Shown here: positions 63,141 to 64,000 of the stretch, in pieces | Layout: every line of letters begins with the position of its first letter | Numbering within the stretch: position 1 is the first letter of the stretch | Assembly (NCBI RefSeq): GCF_011769525.1 | Contig: NZ_CP050440.1 | Coordinates: forward strand, 8,170,001 to 8,234,000 | From: Tolypothrix sp. PCC 7910 | GTDB taxonomy: Bacteria > Cyanobacteriota > Cyanobacteriia > Cyanobacteriales > Nostocaceae | Length of the DNA stretch: 64,000 nt | Reading direction: 5' to 3' | Position numbers and translations under genes: made by a program | The notes under the pieces: generated by a model | Told to the model about the DNA's origin: nothing | What the model saw: the letters and a program-made list of their open reading frames with translations, nothing else | The model's database searches: none

Positions 63141-64000
63141 TTAATTACCAGAGAAATTTTTTAATACCCACTCATATTCTCGCTGAATAGATGTGAGCAA
63201 ATCTATTTTCATTTCTGATGGCAATACATCCCATGTATAAGTCTCAATTTCTATATGTTGACAAGCATGATTTTGCTGCAGCAAATGTAAAATTGTCACA
63301 ATATCATCTTGTGTAGACTGCAAGATTTGATAATCACGAATGAAAATTGGCACATGAAAGTGAGTTCGCCATTCTTCAGCTAGAGATTGTGTTAATTGCG
63401 GTAAAGCCGTAATTAAATCAGGATAATGATATAGCGTTCCATCAGCACGCCGTTCTATGACTTGATGCAAATAAGTCGATTCAGCAAAAGGTTGTAAGCG
63501 CTCAACTATTAAATTACGTTGCTCAAATTCAGATGGTATCTTTACTTGAATTGCTGCACTAATTTGCATCTTGCCAATTTTAATTCCTGCTGCTGCCAAG
63601 CGTGTAAATACAGACTCAGGTTGCTCATATTCAACTGAAAAATGGCAAGTATCATAGCAAATTCTTACATGGTCTAGCAATTTACTTTCCGCTAAACTAT
63701 GCTCAATATCTAATTGTTCAGCTAAATAATTACCAGCTATAGGCAATAACCAATTTTGATAAAATTCAATTACTTCTGAGGTATTTTCAATTAAGCCATC
63801 AGGTTCAGGTTCTAAATCAATATGTAACAACTTACCTGTAGCTTGCTGAATCCGCATCATTTCGGCAACAACTGCTGCAATATTTAAACAGCTAGTCTTG
63901 AAAACTATCTCCTTTTTTTCTTCCTTGTCTAACCACCAAGGTTTATATGATAAAGGTAATGTAGAAATTCCCCCATCTAAACCATCAGGTAATAGAGCAG
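63141..64000 (-). CDS. eboE: EboE-like TIM-barrel protein (truncated by window edge)
   Basis: The last ~286 codons are present; the frame is open to 64000 and the start lies outside. It is a xylose-isomerase-like TIM barrel of the metabolite traffic protein EboE group: LLPDGLDGGISTLPLSYKPWW near the visible start, then LHIDLEPEPDGLIENTSEVIEFYQ with acidic metal ligands, and VRICYDTCHFSVEYEQP with a conserved Asp and His. It is followed 15 bp later by eboF, so they are co-transcribed. Other ebo genes would be expected further upstream on the minus strand, beyond the window. Confidence 0.85.
   Translation of the reverse strand, partial: ALLPDGLDGGISTLPLSYKPWWLDKEEKKEIVFKTSCLNIAAVVAEMMRIQQATGKLLHIDLEPEPDGLIENTSEVIEFYQNWLLPIAGNYLAEQLDIEHSLAESKLLDHVRICYDTCHFSVEYEQPESVFTRLAAAGIKIGKMQISAAIQVKIPSEFEQRNLIVERLQPFAESTYLHQVIERRADGTLYHYPDLITALPQLTQSLAEEWRTHFHVPIFIRDYQILQSTQDDIVTILHLLQQNHACQHIEIETYTWDVLPSEMKIDLLTSIQREYEWVLKNFSGN

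Overview
The window is chromosomal DNA from a cyanobacterium, most likely a filamentous heterocyst-forming one (Nostocales). Evidence: GCGATCGC (HIP1) octamers are frequent; intergenic regions carry heptanucleotide short tandem repeats (GGTAATT, CATTGGT, TCCCCAA, CCAGTCA types); there is an SLH-OprB iron-uptake-type porin, a TftA-like hormogonium amidase, ebo genes and a CHAT/NB-ARC/WD40 protein. No rRNA, tRNA or CRISPR array was recognised. The genus cannot be fixed from sequence alone.

Layout. 1-11.8 kb: housekeeping and small conserved genes (truncated gluconokinase, nucleotidyltransferase-like protein, pRiA4b ORF-3 protein, DUF3592 protein, DnaG primase, TftA-like amidase, Uma2 protein, O-methyltransferase, J-domain protein). 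12.4-13.8 kb: ArsR regulator plus a double SRPBCC protein, with a clear promoter/operator. 14-18.7 kb: FecCD/FecE-type ABC transporter without a binding protein, an unknown 338-aa protein and an SLH porin. 19-25.8 kb: a ribose/inositol-type ABC importer with two tandem binding-protein paralogues, then myo-inositol oxygenase behind twin perfect palindromes; together they suggest inositol uptake and oxidation. 26-31.2 kb: a small secreted protein, a DUF1350 hydrolase-like protein, a PhoD-like phosphatase and a KTSC protein. 31.2-32.8 kb: a repeat interrupted by a frameshifted ISAs1-family element, followed by a 21-bp tandem repeat. 33-39.8 kb: an NLR-like CHAT-EAD / NB-ARC-WD40 locus whose two halves are in different frames and meet at an A-AAA-AAG-TAG slip sequence, then a tandem 168-bp hairpin repeat and a coiled-coil TPR protein.

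40-54 kb is the most distinctive part: three large RTX-type (type I secretion-like) genes. The first encodes 2066 aa with two PhoX-like domains, an esterase-like phytase domain that contains a nested glycerophosphodiester phosphodiesterase, and an RTX tail. The second is an alkaline-phosphatase-superfamily enzyme with an almost identical RTX tail. The third is an RTX/Calx-beta/DUF4114 protein. Each is preceded by one or two 8-3-8-3-8 elements resembling cyanobacterial Pho boxes, and a 39-codon remnant of another RTX tail lies between the second and third. I read this as a phosphate-scavenging exoenzyme island that grew by duplication.

54-64 kb: DCC thiol oxidoreductase, AraC regulator, aldo/keto reductase, Dps, pirin, small proteins, a membrane alpha/beta-hydrolase-like protein, and eboF with the truncated eboE at the right edge.

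The most interesting leads are the possible -1 frameshift that would fuse the CHAT protease to its NB-ARC/WD40 sensor, the nested multi-phosphatase with its shared Pho-box-like elements, and a four-hairpin repeat family that conserves structure while its sequence diverges.
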